Positions 45,384-56,900 of a stretch of DNA of 64,000 nt are shown here, in pieces; position 1 is the stretch's first letter; the number at the start of each line of letters is the position of its first letter. The stretch spans positions 52,074,636 to 52,138,635 of the forward strand of contig NC_081414.1 in NCBI RefSeq assembly GCF_030272615.1. The letters are read 5' to 3'. A program made the position numbers and the translations under genes. A model generated the notes under the pieces. That model made no database searches. It was not told where the DNA came from and saw only the letters and a program-made list of their open reading frames with translations. This DNA comes from Cryptomeria japonica. Taxonomy: Eukaryota; Streptophyta; Pinopsida; Cupressales; Cupressaceae.

Positions 45384-48300
45384 CTTTGTTTAGAATCACT
45401 CTAGCAGGTCATGAAAGACCTATTTTTTTCCTTTGAATCATCTCATCCCATGAGTTAAAATATATATTCTTCTTAACCCTCTGATTCAAATTGGTCACTT
45501 CGCACATAGAAAATTGAATCTTTTTTGTCAATTCTGAGCTACTCATCTTCTTCTCCTTGAATATCCTTCTATTTCATTTCTTCCATATGTACCAAACCAG
45601 CAAAGAAGGTGCAAAAATCCAAATATCACTCCAGGTATGCTTGCCATCTGTATTTCGCTAACTCGTCAAAAAGTCTAGTAGAGATTTTTGTCTCACATCA
45701 TAACAACCTAATGAATCTAACAACCAGTTCCACACTTCATTTTCATAATCACATGCAAAAAGGATGTGATTTGCTGACTCCTCCCAAGCTTTGCATAGAG
45801 GACATTTGTTGGGGCTTGCGATGCGAATCTTATGAAATCTATCGCTAGTTATAAAATACTCGTGCAAAGTTACCCACATGAAGGCTTCTGCTTTTGGTAG
45901 AACACACTTATGATAGCACAACCTTCTCGACCAAGCCCCACCTATGGGCGACAAGTTTTGAATCTAATAACCCATTTTAGCAGAGTCTTTCCCAGATTTT
46001 GACTCTATCCAAAATATCTCATCTTTTGAATTTGTGAGCTTGATTTGTCTTCCTTTAAGAAGATCCCTAACTCTCTCCCAGTCCTAGGTAGGAATCAAAA
46101 TCCCCAAATCCCGCCACCCATTGAGCACACTTCTTGAGTCACGTACAACATAATCCCTCACCTTAGAGCCAATAGTATCTTCTAGAACATATATCCATTA
46201 TGGGTTTCCCAAAGCAACAGATAAAGTCCCCTCCCCATTCCACACCTTACACAAAACATGATCCATTATTATCAGTCTACATTCACACATGAATTTCCAA
46301 ACCCCAGATCCCCCCACTGGATTTTCTATTGTCAGTATTCTCTCTCTTTCTCCTCAATCCACATATTTTTGCCTAATCAACCTTGTCCATAATTTATTGG
46401 GTTCCTTGTATACATTCCAAATCAATTTGGCTCCCAGAGCCTTGTTCTGCTTGAACATTCTGCACATACCATCCCCTCCCTCCTCTTTAGATTTGCAAAC
46501 TTTCTCCCAACCGATGAGATGAACATTTTTCTTCTCACTTTCCTTTGCTCTAGTCCAAAGGAACTTTTTCATAATTCCCTCCATGATGTGAACCACCTTG
46601 TTGGCTACTTTAAAACATGACATTATATATATTGGAACTTCTGCCAGAACTGCTTTAATCAACTATATCTTGCCTGCCATGGAGAGCCCCATGTGCTTCC
46701 AAGACCCAATCTTATTTCTATAATTGCTTATTGTGCTTTCCCATTGGTCTGTCCTTCAATCCCCTGTGAGAAAAGGAGCGCCAAGATTCTTCAACAAAAG
46801 CTTTGAGATAAGGAAACCAAACAAATCTGAAATCTTCTTTTGCATCGACGCCTTACAATTGAAGAAAAAAAAAGAGGATTTCTCCTCATTTATCAATTGA
46901 CACAATTTCCTAACATAATCCTCCAATACCTATTTGATAGCATGAGCCTCCTACATTGACGCTTCTGTAAACAAGGTTGTGTCATCCACGAACTGGGAGT
47001 GGGAGACATTAATTCCATCAGTTACCTAAATCCCTTTCCAAACTCTGTCAACTTTTAGCCTATTGATCCTCCTACCCATAGCTTCAACCATAATAAAAAA
47101 AAGGAAGGGTGACAAAGGGTCACCCTGTCTAATCCCGTTTTTTGCTTCGAAAAAGCCACACAATTATCCATTGACAAACACAAAAAATCTGGTGGAGGAT
47201 ATGCACCACTCAACCAATTGAATGCATTCTTCAGCAAAGCCGAATTTCTACAACACAACCAAGAGCAAAAACCAATTTACTCTATCGTACGCTTTGCTTA
47301 TGTCTAATTTAATGATCATGCCTCTAATTTTCTACTTCTGAATGGTATGTGCCACTTCATTGGTAATTATTACACTCTCCAGAATCTCCCTTCCAGGAAT
47401 GATGCCACTTTGTTCTTGAGAAACTATTTTTCCCAAGCATCTCTTCAATCTATTCACCATAGCCTTTGTAATAAAATTGTAAATAGCATTACACAATAAA
47501 ATGGGTATATAATCCCCAAAACTCCTGCAAGAAGCCTTCTTCAGAATTAGAGCAATCACCAAATTATTAATGTCATTGACAAATTTCTTCTTTTTCCAGA
47601 AATCCTCTACTACTTTCGTCACGTCCTCTCCAATGAAGTCCCAACATTTTTGGTAAAATTTAGTTGGAAACCCATCTAGGCCCAAGGATTTATCTGGGTG
47701 TAACTGAAAAGTTGCCTCTTTCAATTATGCTAAGGAGAATTCCCTTAACATAAATTCATTGTCCTCCGAACCAATCAATGATGAAATATCTTCCAAGATC
47801 TCTAAGGTATTGGGATCGGCCTTCTTGTCATTGTTGGTCAACAAAGATTGGAAAAAGGAAATCGCTTCCTTTCTTATATCCTCTTCCTCTGTGATAAGAT
47901 TGCCATCCATGTTAACAATTTCTGATTCTAGTTTCTATCCCTTCTGCATTTGACCGAGGCATGGAACAACTTCGTATTTGAATCCCCTTCTGCTAACCAG
48001 TTTTCTCTCGACTTCTCCTTCCAAAAGATCTCTTCCCTCTTGAGAATCTACAAATGCTTGCTTTTCAAAGCTTTTTATTTTAGGAAATCCTCTTCAAACA
48101 TCCCCCAACTAGATCACCTTATCATTTAAGGTCTCCAATTCTCCTTTGATTCTGAGCTTTTCTACAAAGATATTCTTAAATACCGCTTTATTCCAAAGTT
48201 TCATCTTTTGTTTTATCATGTAACAAAAGGATGACATACCTTTGAAGGTATTATTTTCCATCCACCATTTCCTCAGATTGTCCACCAAGTTACTATCCCT

Positions 48301-49056
48301 CCACCACATCTGGGAAAATTTGAAAAAAACGTTCTTTGGGGAAATCGACTCCTTAACTACCAATGTTATTGGGTAATGGTCTAAAGCTGACAGAGGGATA
48401 ATACGATATTCACATATCACCAAGTCCTTCACCTAATCTGGCTCCACCAAGAACCTATCTAAATTCTCTGTGATGTTTGTGAAGTGAGCCCATCTGTTTG
48501 TCCATGTAAATTCACCTCTCTTAGGGATTCAATCCACTACCTCCATTTTTGACACCAATTCTTGAAAATTGCACATTTCTCTAAAATTTCACCCAATATG
48601 CCCTCCCTTCTTCTATGATGGGTCCAACACAACATTGAAATCACCCCCTAAAATAACCCTTCTACCCCCAATCACTTTTCTATCGAGAATATCCCACCAA
48701 GTGTTCCTCTTACCCTCGTTCTTGATTGGGCCATAAATATTAAAAATAAAGAATTTTGTGTTGTTGAATTTATACTTTATTTTACACAGCATCCAATTAT
48801 TTGAAGAATCTACTAATTCCACTTGGACCAAGTCCTTATTCCAAAAAATTGCTAATCCACCTAACACTCCTTTTGCATCTACAAAAAGACCACCCCACTT
48901 ATAGAAAAATTGCAAAACACCATCCTTCGCCTCCTTCTGAAGTTTCATTTCCTACAAAAGGAATATGTTTGCCATAATTACCTCCATGTTGTGCTTGATT
49001 AAGTGCCTTTTGTTAGGGGAAGACATTCCCCTAACATTCCATGAGGCTATCTTCAT
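45384..49056 (-). pseudogene. LINE A ORF2: endonuclease, reverse transcriptase, zinc-binding region
   Basis: The start MKIASWNVRGMSSPNKR is at 49056. Endonuclease motifs are GGDFNVV (near 48640) and LDHYPI (near 48370). The reverse transcriptase shows KSLGLDGFPTKFYQKCWDF, the fingers region with LLCNAIYNFITK, KLDISKAYDRVNW, GIRQGDPLSPF and the catalytic F-V-D-D at 46992-46981, a form compatible with activity. The thumb (46662-46354) and zf-RVT segment (CPLCKAWEESANHILFAC, near 45800) follow. Stops and at least one frame disturbance make it a pseudogene. The frame breaks off at 45384 where element B entered and continues at 41767. Confidence 0.82.
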
Positions 49057-49655
49057 TGTCTTCCAAGGGAGTTCCCTACTCCCTTGTATCTAGACAAGAA
49101 GTTTTTAAGGCTCATAAAGCCCTTGGATGTTGCCTCCTCCTCCATTTTTTGTTTGTTCATTTTCCTCCCTGTCCTATTCTTTTGGAAGTAGGAAGCCATC
49201 GATTGACTCAAGAACCTTGGCTCTATGATCCCCACCAAATCCATATTCTAGTTTTCCCCTGAATCCCAATCATCCAAACTAACTGCTTCATCCTCCAATC
49301 TCTCCTTCGATAAAATCTCAGGGATGTCCTTCTCCCTTTCTTCCTTCGCTTTCTAGAAAAAAAATGTCTCTCTAATCCCCAGACCTTTATTCCTTCCATC
49401 TTTTAGGGGCATTTCATCATTCATCTTTCCTTCCTATCTACCTTCCTCCCTCTCCACTTCCTTCCTATCACCTGTAACTGAATTTGTAACTGCCTCCTCC
49501 TTCTGTGGTTTTGGCACCCACATGTTTGCAGGTATCCTATCCTTCTCTTTGCATTGATAATTCCAGTGATCCATTTTTTTGCACAAAAGGGAGAAATATT
49601 TCTCCTCCTCCACTTTTATTCCTTGGCTCCTAGTTTTATTATTCACCTTCAAGTT
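49053..49655 (-). pseudogene. LINE A ORF1, C-terminal part
   Basis: This continues ORF1 after element H. It includes a Cys/His-containing segment (CKKMDHWNYQC) that resembles a nucleic-acid-binding knuckle, a Lys/Glu-rich linker with stop codons (near 49432 and 49250), and a final segment MDLVGIIEPRFLSQ. The TGA stop (49055-49053) overlaps the ORF2 start (49056-49054) as ATGA, which in other LINEs is the geometry of coupled termination and re-initiation. Confidence 0.65.
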
Positions 49656-50026
49656 TGTGAGAGTTGAGAAAGACAACACCACAGGAGCCTAAAGATCTTC
49701 TGCAAGCTAAAAAATAATCTGTTACAAGGAGAAGCAAGGAAGCAAAATAATTTAAAGAACAAAAACACAGGAAAGTATGCTCAAAAGAGGAGAGCTCAAT
49801 ATTCACCAAAAAATGTATTGTGATAATGATACAATGAAAAGAAAATTAACCTCTAATAGGTCAAGAAACCCTAAAAGGGAAAACCCTAGGCTTGCACATA
49901 ATAATTAATAAAAGAATTAATTATTATGCACCTAATGTTAGCTTAAGTGTAAAAAGATAATAGGGAACTTAAAGAATTAAACAAATATTGTTTAATTAAT
50001 CAAGTAAAGACCCAATTACTCTAACA
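49656..50026 (-). repeat. Element H 3' LTR
   Basis: 371 bp. The minus strand starts TGTTAGAGTAATTGGGTC at 50026 and ends TCTCAACTCTCACA at 49656. It is the intact reference copy for the LTR broken by LINE C. Confidence 0.9.
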
Positions 50027-50037
50027 CCCCCCCTTAA
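50027..50037 (-). promoter_or_regulatory. Element H polypurine tract
   Basis: The minus strand reads TTAAGGGGGGG directly before the 3' LTR. Confidence 0.85.
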
Positions 50038-50280
50038 GCTAGACTTGGGGAGAAGCTAAAACCTAGAACAACTACTGAAAGCATGAAAGATGGGTCTCGG
50101 CAACAAGGCCTGATTAGGAACCCAAATACAATGAAATCTCTATGAAATGGAGACAAAGGAGAAAACCCAGTGGGCAAAAACTCCTCTCCAAAAAGAGATA
50201 AAAGAACATGTTGAAAGAAGAAGAAGGAAGGAAGGCCTCATAAAGACCCTTCAAGGACAACTTCCTTCACCCCAAGCATA

Positions 50281-51290
50281 GAGTGCAACTGAAGATAGCG
50301 CGGTGATGCAAAAGGTTTCATGAAGATGTCTGCAACCTACTTGGAAGTGGGAAATGAGAACACCATCCTGAATCAACTGGTGGATGAAATGCATCTAAAG
50401 CTCAATGTGCTTCATTCATTGATGCTCTATCAGGTTGCAGGAAATATGAATAGCACTCTGATTGTCACACCAAAGAACCGTGGGACTATCAAGAGGAAAA
50501 CCAAACTCAGTCATCAACTGTCAAAGCCATAAGATGTCCTGACTGGCAAGCACAATAGCTTGATACTCAGCCTCTGTAGATGATAATGCATGAGGAGTCT
50601 GCTTCTTGCAAGACCGTGTGATAGGACCAGAGTCAAGACAAAAAATAAAGCCAAAAGTAGACTTCCGATCAGTGACATCACCAGCCCAATTTGAGTCAGT
50701 GTAGCCAACAATGTGAGGGTCCCCTGATGTATAGTGAATGCCATGAGAACTAGAGCCCTGAATGTACCACAAAATATGTTTGGCAGCTTGCCAATGACTC
50801 TAATGAGGATCATGGGAGAATATAGAGACAAGGCCAACTACAAAAGAAATATTAGGATGAGTGTGAGTCATGTACAACAAATTGCCAACCAAATGCCTAT
50901 AAAGTGTAGAATCTATTGTAGGAGTGGGACAAGCAGTAATCAAAACAACCCCTAACTGAAAAAGAGTGGGAGCGGGCTTGCAATCAAGCATGCCAAAGCA
51001 TTGAAGCATGTCAAGAGCATACTTTTGCTAGTAAATGTAGATCTCATCATAAGACTAAATCACCTGAAGACCAAGGAAATAGTGCAGAAGACCGAGATCT
51101 GTCATCTCAAACTGGTCCATCAAGGCTCGCTGAATATGTCAAATCATAGAGGATGAGCTACCTGTGATGAGGAGATCATCAACATATAGCACAAGAACTA
51201 GGATGTCACCCTCAAGAAGATGAATATACACTGTGTGATCAGAATGACTATGGGTGAAACCAGTGGAGAGCAAGAAAGAATCCATTTTTT
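50281..51290 (-). pseudogene. Element H remnant: end of reverse transcriptase and RNase H
   Basis: The remnant begins mid-RT with a Y-V-D-D active site intact at 51186-51175 (LVLYVDDLLITGS). It continues with FEMTDLGLLHYFLGLQV, then YRHLVGNLLYMTHTHPNISF. The RNase H part has IVGYTDSNWAGDVTDRKST (Asp), ALSSTEAEYQAI (Glu) and related Ty1/copia features. At least two stops are present. Everything upstream in pol and gag is missing, so it cannot make a functional polyprotein. Confidence 0.83.
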
Positions 51291-51548
51291 CTTGATTTGT
51301 GTGTCAGAGCCTTATGACCTGGTGTTGGAGAAAAAAACACCCCCAGATGCTTAGGAGTCAAAACTAGGCAAGTTTTATATGACTATAGGGGTTTTTGGGC
51401 CTTTTGAGCATGATGGTGAAGTCCATTTAGGCCCAAAGTGCTCAGAAAAAGAGGCCTATCCCTAAGTACAAAAAAATATTCTTGAAACCCCAGATCTGTT
51501 TCCAATGCAAAATTTCTCAAAAACAAGAACAGATAGCTGCAGATCTAA

Positions 51549-51560
51549 GCTCTGATACCA
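51549..51560 (-). promoter_or_regulatory. Element H primer-binding site (initiator Met tRNA)
   Basis: The minus strand reads TGGTATCAGAGC and begins directly at the inner end of the 5' LTR. Confidence 0.9.
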
Positions 51561-51844
51561 TGTGAGAGTTGAGAAACACAACACCATAGGAGCCTAAAGA
51601 TCTTCTACAAGCTAAAAAACAATCTGTCACAAGGAGAAGCAAGGAAGAAAAATAATCTGAAGAACAAAAACATAGGAAAATATGCTCAAAAGAGGAGAGC
51701 TCAATATTCACCAAAAAATGTATTGTGATAATGATACAATGAAAAGAAAATTAGCCTCTAATAGGTCAGGAAACCCTAAAAGGGAAAACCCTAGGCTTGC
51801 ACATAATAATTAATAAAAGAATTAATTATTATGCACCTAATGTT
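51561..51844 (-). repeat. Element H 5' LTR, inner piece
   Basis: This matches 49656-49939 closely and stops at the LINE C junction (CACCTAATGTT). Confidence 0.88.
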
Positions 51845-52006
51845 CTGATTGATTGAAAAATAGGTTTTAAGAACCCGAAACCATTACAACATAGTTAGAA
51901 AGAAAGCTGAGAAAATAAGAGTCCACATACAGAGCGACTGGTCAAAAGACCAACGAATAGAAATAACAGCTAAACAACAAAAAACAACAAAGAAACCAAG
52001 GAGACA
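51845..52006 (-). other. LINE C 3' UTR
   Basis: About 160 nt between the ORF3 stop and the LTR junction. It contains T-rich TTTGTTGTTTTTTGTTG stretches and ends CAATCAATCAG on the minus strand. Confidence 0.65.
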
Positions 52007-53746
52007 CTACATAGTAATTTTCTTTAGCACATCCTCTGCCTTTGTCACCAGCTCATCATAGGTCGCCCCAACTACTTTCAGCTCCTCTAGGTCCTTATTC
52101 ACTTTCTTTTCCTTCCTCTTCCCACAGGTGCGGGTTCTGGGACCTTGGGCTTCCCCTATTCCTTCAATATCCGGGTCAATTTCCTGGATTTCCTTTTCGT
52201 CATCAAGCTTGCTGATGAGGGTATGGGTGTTGTTGGCCAAGATTTTTAGAATGCTGAGGCTCTACTCCACAATGTTCTTAAGGCACTCCTCTATATTTTC
52301 CACTTTGGCGATTGTGTCCGAGAGCGTTTTTTCACTAGTTTCTGCCAGGGTTTTTCTGTCCTATATCTCCTTTTCAATTTTCTCAAACCGAGGATTAAAG
52401 GCATCTCTGATGTCTTCCGCTTTAGCAATAGTGTTCTTAAGATCCTCGATATAATCGGCCATAGTGTTCCCCTCTCCAATGTTAATGGTCTCCAGGATTA
52501 GAACTCTGTTGCAGAGTTTTTTGTACTCATCCGCAGTTTTCTTATTCCCATCAATAAGCCATTCTATGGTTTTCATAAAACCATTCAAGGCCTCGGGAGG
52601 AGGGCCAGAAGAGGGAGTCACTTTTCCAGGGGTTATCTGTTCATTTTTAGAGATATGGAGGGCAGAAATAGTGTCGGTGGCCTTGAGAGTCTCCTCCATT
52701 GTCTCCATATCTAGTCTGTGCTCAGCTTCCAGGGTCCTTGTTTGCTTGTCATCTTCCGGTTCCTTGCCAGTCTCTTCCGGATCTTTACTAGTCTCCTCTA
52801 TTTTCTTTTGCTTCTTCCTGGTCTAGGCTTGGTTCTTACTTTTTTTCTTCAGCAACCTCTTAGGGTTCTTCTTCTCTTTAGGGAAATCAGAGTACTCTTC
52901 TTCCGAAGAGATACTAATCAAGGGTTTGCTTTGAGGTTTTTTTCTCTTAGAAGAAGTGGGTCTTGATTTCCTCTTCTTACTACTCTCATACTCTGAGTCA
53001 TCAGAGATTTCCTAATTATTAGTCGAGGAATCATTGTCTGATTCCTCCTCCTCTGAGAAATCAGAATCAGACATTTCATCTTCCGAGTCCATAGAGAGCT
53101 GCATCCGGTTGATTTTACTGGCCTTTAAATGGTCATAAATGAGGACCATAAATCCCTCGTGCATTGCAGTATCACCCCGAGGATTCTCTTTGTAGGCTTT
53201 TAGGGAGGCATTCATAGAGCAGAGAAAGAAGTAAGGGAAATTCACCTTATCATTATGCCTAAAATGGTTTAATAGGACAAAATGATACCCATAGACTTTT
53301 GTAAACCTACCATCTAGAGTTATATACCGCATTAAAACAAAGAGAATTTCCCGCTAGGGTTTTGCAAAAGCCCTAGGCGGGTAATAGGTTTTACTCAACT
53401 TTACCAATCTTTTCTTTTCTTTCTTAGTGACTAGGTACCTTTCAATGGCTTCCCTGCCGACCTTCCTGTCTTTGTAGAAGTTGCAGCCCTCCCTGTTGAG
53501 ACCTGTAGCTTTAGCTATTAAATCTTCGTCAATTTCCACCAGTTGGTCACCCATTTTAAGCATGCCCTTCTTCCAATTTTTGCAGAAGAAGCTAGTTATC
53601 ATACCATCACAACCGTGGAGTCTCTCAATGAAGCTTGAAAGACCACCCTTCTACAAAATTTCCCACACCTCTTCTTTCTATTTCCACTCCTTGCAACTGC
53701 TTGGCTCATATCGTCTCCTATTTCCGCCCATGGTGTTGTTTCTCAT
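52007..53746 (-). pseudogene. LINE C ORF3, large accessory protein of unknown function
   Basis: ORF3 begins about 190 nt after RNase H at ATG 53746-53744 (MRNNTMGGNRRRYEP). It keeps one frame for 580 codons to the stop at 52009-52007. All seven internal stops I located are TAG. The N-terminal 200 residues look globular: MLKMGDQLVEIDEDLIAKAT then GLNREG, LMRYITLDGRFTKVYGYHF, NHFRHNDKVNFPYFFLCS. An acidic Ser-rich stretch (DSEDEMSDSDFSEEEESD), a basic linker and a helical C-terminal half follow. No endonuclease, chaperone or polymerase motif is visible. It is inside the LINE, because the LINE 3' end lies beyond it. Confidence 0.65.
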
Positions 53747-53933
53747 AGCCAAGTTTTGATTATAGAACTGGTAAAACAGAGAGCTTTTCGGAGCTAAAAC
53801 AAATACCCAGAAAGTGTGTGTGGCATTAATGATTATAAAACATGTTTTGCTAGCTTTGATGTTATAATGAGTAATTACCTCATTATAGAAGTAACTCGAA
53901 GTGCTTACTTTAGTACTTATCATAATTGCCCTG

Positions 53934-56900
53934 TCAATCAAGAGTCTTTGGGGTACTTTGATATCTTTCATCAATTATTATTTGCCTGACATCTTCGGGG
54001 AGACTGCTCTCACCTAGCAACGTGGTAATAGTCTCATTCTTAACCACCACATTTGCAGCCCAATCAGTAGAACAGTTGGCCTCCCGATAGATATGGGATA
54101 TATGGCATTTTTTGAAGGTTCTAATGATTTCAATAGCAGAAAAAATTATATTGTGAATCGACCAAGAGGGCTTTGAAGTCCCATTGAGGCACTTTATTAT
54201 ATTATTAGAGTCCCCTTCTATCCAGAGATAGGGACAGTTCCATTTTTTGGCTAGAATAATGCCTTGAAGGGCTGCCATAGCTTCCACTTTATGATTGGTT
54301 TGAGTACCAATAGGGATAGCAATCATACCTTTGCAAATGCCTCTGTAGTCTCTGAGAATAGATCCATAGCCTGAGGGACCTGGGTTTCCTTTGGCTACAC
54401 CATCAAAATTAATTTTGAGCCAGCCTTGGGGAGGGGTTTGCCATTTAGCTTCAAGCTTTTTATTGCAGCTGAGATTAGGACCATCAGTGATCTTCATATT
54501 CCAAGCTCTTAAGATATTTGACTCCAGGGAGTTATTTGAGTAACAAGAGACCTCCATGGTTCCCATATTGAGAGAGCTGCTACATACATCTCAGAAAAGA
54601 GTTAGTCCAATGAATTTGCCAAGAGGAGAACAAATCTCTGATGTTACTGGGAAACACCCAAGCTAGACTAAAGTTCTTGAGGAAGCCTTCCCAAATAGAG
54701 GTTGAGAAAGAATAGTGGAGGGCAAGATGGTCCACTGACTCTTCCTCTTGAAAGCACAACACACACCTATTTGGAAGGGAAAAACCTCTACATTTTAGGT
54801 TGTCAATAGTAAGGATCTTATTTTGGAGAACAGTCCAGAAGAACAAATTGATTTTGGGAGTGAGACCTTTTAACCAGGCTTTTGACCAGAAGGGATTCAT
54901 AAGAGGGGAGGGGGAAAGGATACAATACATCGAAGACATAGTAAAAATGCCCTTGGGGTCATGTTTCCAGATCAGAGAATCCTCTTCCTTATTCAGCCAA
55001 ATAGTAGACAATTGGGTTTTGAGCTTAGAGAGACTGGGATGAATACTATCAATGTTCTGTTAGTTGTTCCCATCCCAGTAATCTGCCACTAAGGTACCAA
55101 AAGAGCCAATACAGGAGGGGGCATGGGAAGCCCACTCATAGAAATCCATAAGGGGTTTGTCAAAAAGACAGGGATCCTCCCAGAATCTAACTTTTCTGCC
55201 ATTTCCAAGTTTCCATGTCACTCCTTTAGCAATCACATCTTTACATTTAGAAACATGGTTCCAGATATGGGATCCATTTATGCTGAGATCCAAATTAAGA
55301 AAAGAAGAAAGAGAAGAGGACAAAAGAAAATACTTACTTCAAATTTTGCAACATTCAGAATCAGAGTGAAACCATCTCCAAGCTTGTTTAGACAAGAGAG
55401 CTTCATTTAAAGTGTGAATCCTCCTGAGCCCCAGACCACCTTTGCTTTTCGGCTTACAGACCTGATCCCATGCCACCAAGGACATTCTTTGCTTTTCCTC
55501 AACCCCAGACCATAGGAATCATCTTTGAATTTTCTCAATAGCTTCAGCGTACTTGACTAGAATTCTGAATAGGCTAAGAGCATAAATGGGGATACTTTGA
55601 AGAGTAGCCTTAAGGAGAAGGAGCTTACCAGCTTGACTTAAGAGAGCCCCTTTCCAACCTGCAAGTTTTTTGTGAAATTTATCAACTAGAGAACTCCAAA
55701 AGGACTCAGGAGGGGCAATCCCCATGGGGAGACCAAGGTAGGTAGCAGGAAGGTCAACAATCTTACACTCCAAAATTCTGTTGATCCTTTGTTGTCTTCT
55801 CTCAGGGGTATTAATGAAAAAGACATCACTTTTGGCCCAGTTAATAAGCTGCCTCATAGCAGAAGGATATTTACACAAGGTACTCTTTAGAACTTTAGCT
55901 GAAGGTTGGAGGCCCTTAAAGGATCCTTGCTGCACCAAGTTTTCCATGGTCCAACCAAAGCATTCTACCATAATAATGAAAAGGATGGGGGAGATAGGAT
56001 CTCCTTGCCTAAGACCACTCGAAGCTTGGAAAAAAGATGACGGAGAACCATTGACAAGAACAACAAAGGACACATAAGTGGTAAGTTGGGAGAAAAGATC
56101 CACAACTCTTGGGGCAAACCCAAAGGAAGTGAGAACTTTTAGAAGAAGAGACCAGTCAACCCTATCATAGGCTTTGGAGAGGTCGAGCTTAAGGATGAGA
56201 CCCTGCTTCTTTGCTTTAACAAGAGAGTGGATATTCTCGTGGACATAAATAATGGAATCGAGAATTTGTCTTCTAGGAACAAACCCATTCTGCTGGTGTT
56301 TAATTAAGGCAAGGAGGATAGACAAGAGTCTAGAAGTTAGGACCTTTGATATGATCTTGTAAAAGGAGTTGTAGAGGCTAATAGGTCTAAACTTGTCCAA
56401 AGAATCAACACCTTGAATCTTGGGGATGAGAGCAATAAAAGTACCATTGATTTCCTTCAAGAGTTTTCTAGCCCCAAAGAATTCCTTAACCCCATTAGCA
56501 ACATTAGTCCTGATAATGTCCCAAAATTCTTGAAAAAAGAGCATTGGGAAACCTTCAAGACCAGGAGCTTTGTTTCCATCAAAGGAGAAAACAACATTTT
56601 TAATTTCTAAGATGGAAGGAATGGAAGAGAGAAAGGCATTATTTTTGGCATCAATGAGACAAGGAATGTTTTGAAGGAAAGATGACTGAGCTTCAGCATC
56701 TAGACTTTGATCCCTCATTAGGAGGTCTGAGAAATACCTCTTAGCTTCATTCCTTATTTCATCCTCCTTGACCAGCTCCCCACTGTCCACAACTAACTTG
56801 TTCATCCTGCTGGCTACTTTATGCTTGATGGTTGACATATGGAAGAATCTTGTATTCCTGTCCCCTTCCTTGAGCCAAATGCATCTCGATCTCTACTTCC

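Noticed and set aside
50027-51560. Copia RT/RNase H at 50281-51290 as the missing 3' half of element B
   Set aside because: It lies between its own pair of LTRs with its own primer site and polypurine tract, in a different element (H).
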